Shown one piece after another: positions 63,891 to 64,000 of a DNA stretch of 64,000 nucleotides (the first letter of the stretch is position 1; the number at the start of each line of letters is the position of its first letter). The position numbers and the translations under genes were made by a program. The stretch is taken from contig JAZBQD010000027.1 of NCBI GenBank assembly GCA_036583965.1, positions 26,543,001 through 26,607,000 on the forward strand, in the 5' to 3' direction. The notes beneath the pieces were generated by a model that saw only the letters and a list, made by a program, of their open reading frames with translations, did no database searches and was not told where the DNA came from. Origin of the DNA: Prunella strophiata. Lineage: Eukaryota > Chordata > Aves > Passeriformes > Prunellidae.

Positions 63891-64000
63891 GTACTAAAAA
63901 GGTTTTTGTTGTAGCTCTTCACCACAGCAGTCGTTCCATCCAGCCAAACAAAAGGGCTCAGCTGCTGGAGTTTCCTTTGCAACTGAACTTGGAAAATTGT

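Overview
The window looks like avian nuclear DNA. It is intron-rich, has few repeats, and carries several CR1 LINE 3' ends that finish in the usual ATTCTRTGA-type tail. It also has isolated (solo) retroviral LTRs. I infer a bird from these signs, possibly a songbird because one LTR-like block resembles passerine elements. The gene order SELE - METTL18 - FIRRM (C1orf112) matches human 1q24; placing it on the chicken chromosome 8 equivalent is from memory.

Layout. Positions 1-330 are CpG-rich and may be the edge of a CpG-island promoter of a gene to the left. Positions 331-26900 hold no gene I can support. They contain candidate regulatory blocks dense in homeodomain motifs (about 4.5, 4.9, 8.1, 12, 14, 15 and 18.3 kb), two related solo LTRs, a third LTR-like block, a TG microsatellite and a CR1 fragment. 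Positions 26940-34680 (minus strand) are a complete E-selectin gene (SELE): signal peptide, C-type lectin, EGF, six CCP/sushi domains, transmembrane segment and short tail, with a TATA-like box and two kappa-B sites upstream. Positions 34880-45490 are gene-poor. Positions 46032-48722 (plus) are a three-exon PHPT1-like phosphohistidine phosphatase with a CpG-island promoter lying between two copies of an LTR-like repeat. Just downstream is a very regular 11-bp minisatellite, then at least three exons of a plus-strand gene I do not recognise (50944-52513). Positions 53313-54367 (minus) are the METTL18 coding exon, whose frame is broken twice. METTL18 and FIRRM diverge from a shared CpG island. 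FIRRM (plus, from 55083) has its first 12 coding exons here and runs off the right edge; its first intron is a U12-type AT-AC intron.

The genes do not form one pathway. SELE captures leukocytes on inflamed endothelium, PHPT1-like proteins remove phosphate from histidine, METTL18 methylates a histidine of ribosomal protein RPL3, and FIRRM works with FIGNL1 in homologous recombination and mitosis. The most notable points are the broken METTL18 frame, the unrecognised gene at 50.9-52.5 kb, the near-identical duplicated CCP pair in SELE, the AT-AC intron of FIRRM, and a 27-kb stretch beside SELE with no other selectin gene.
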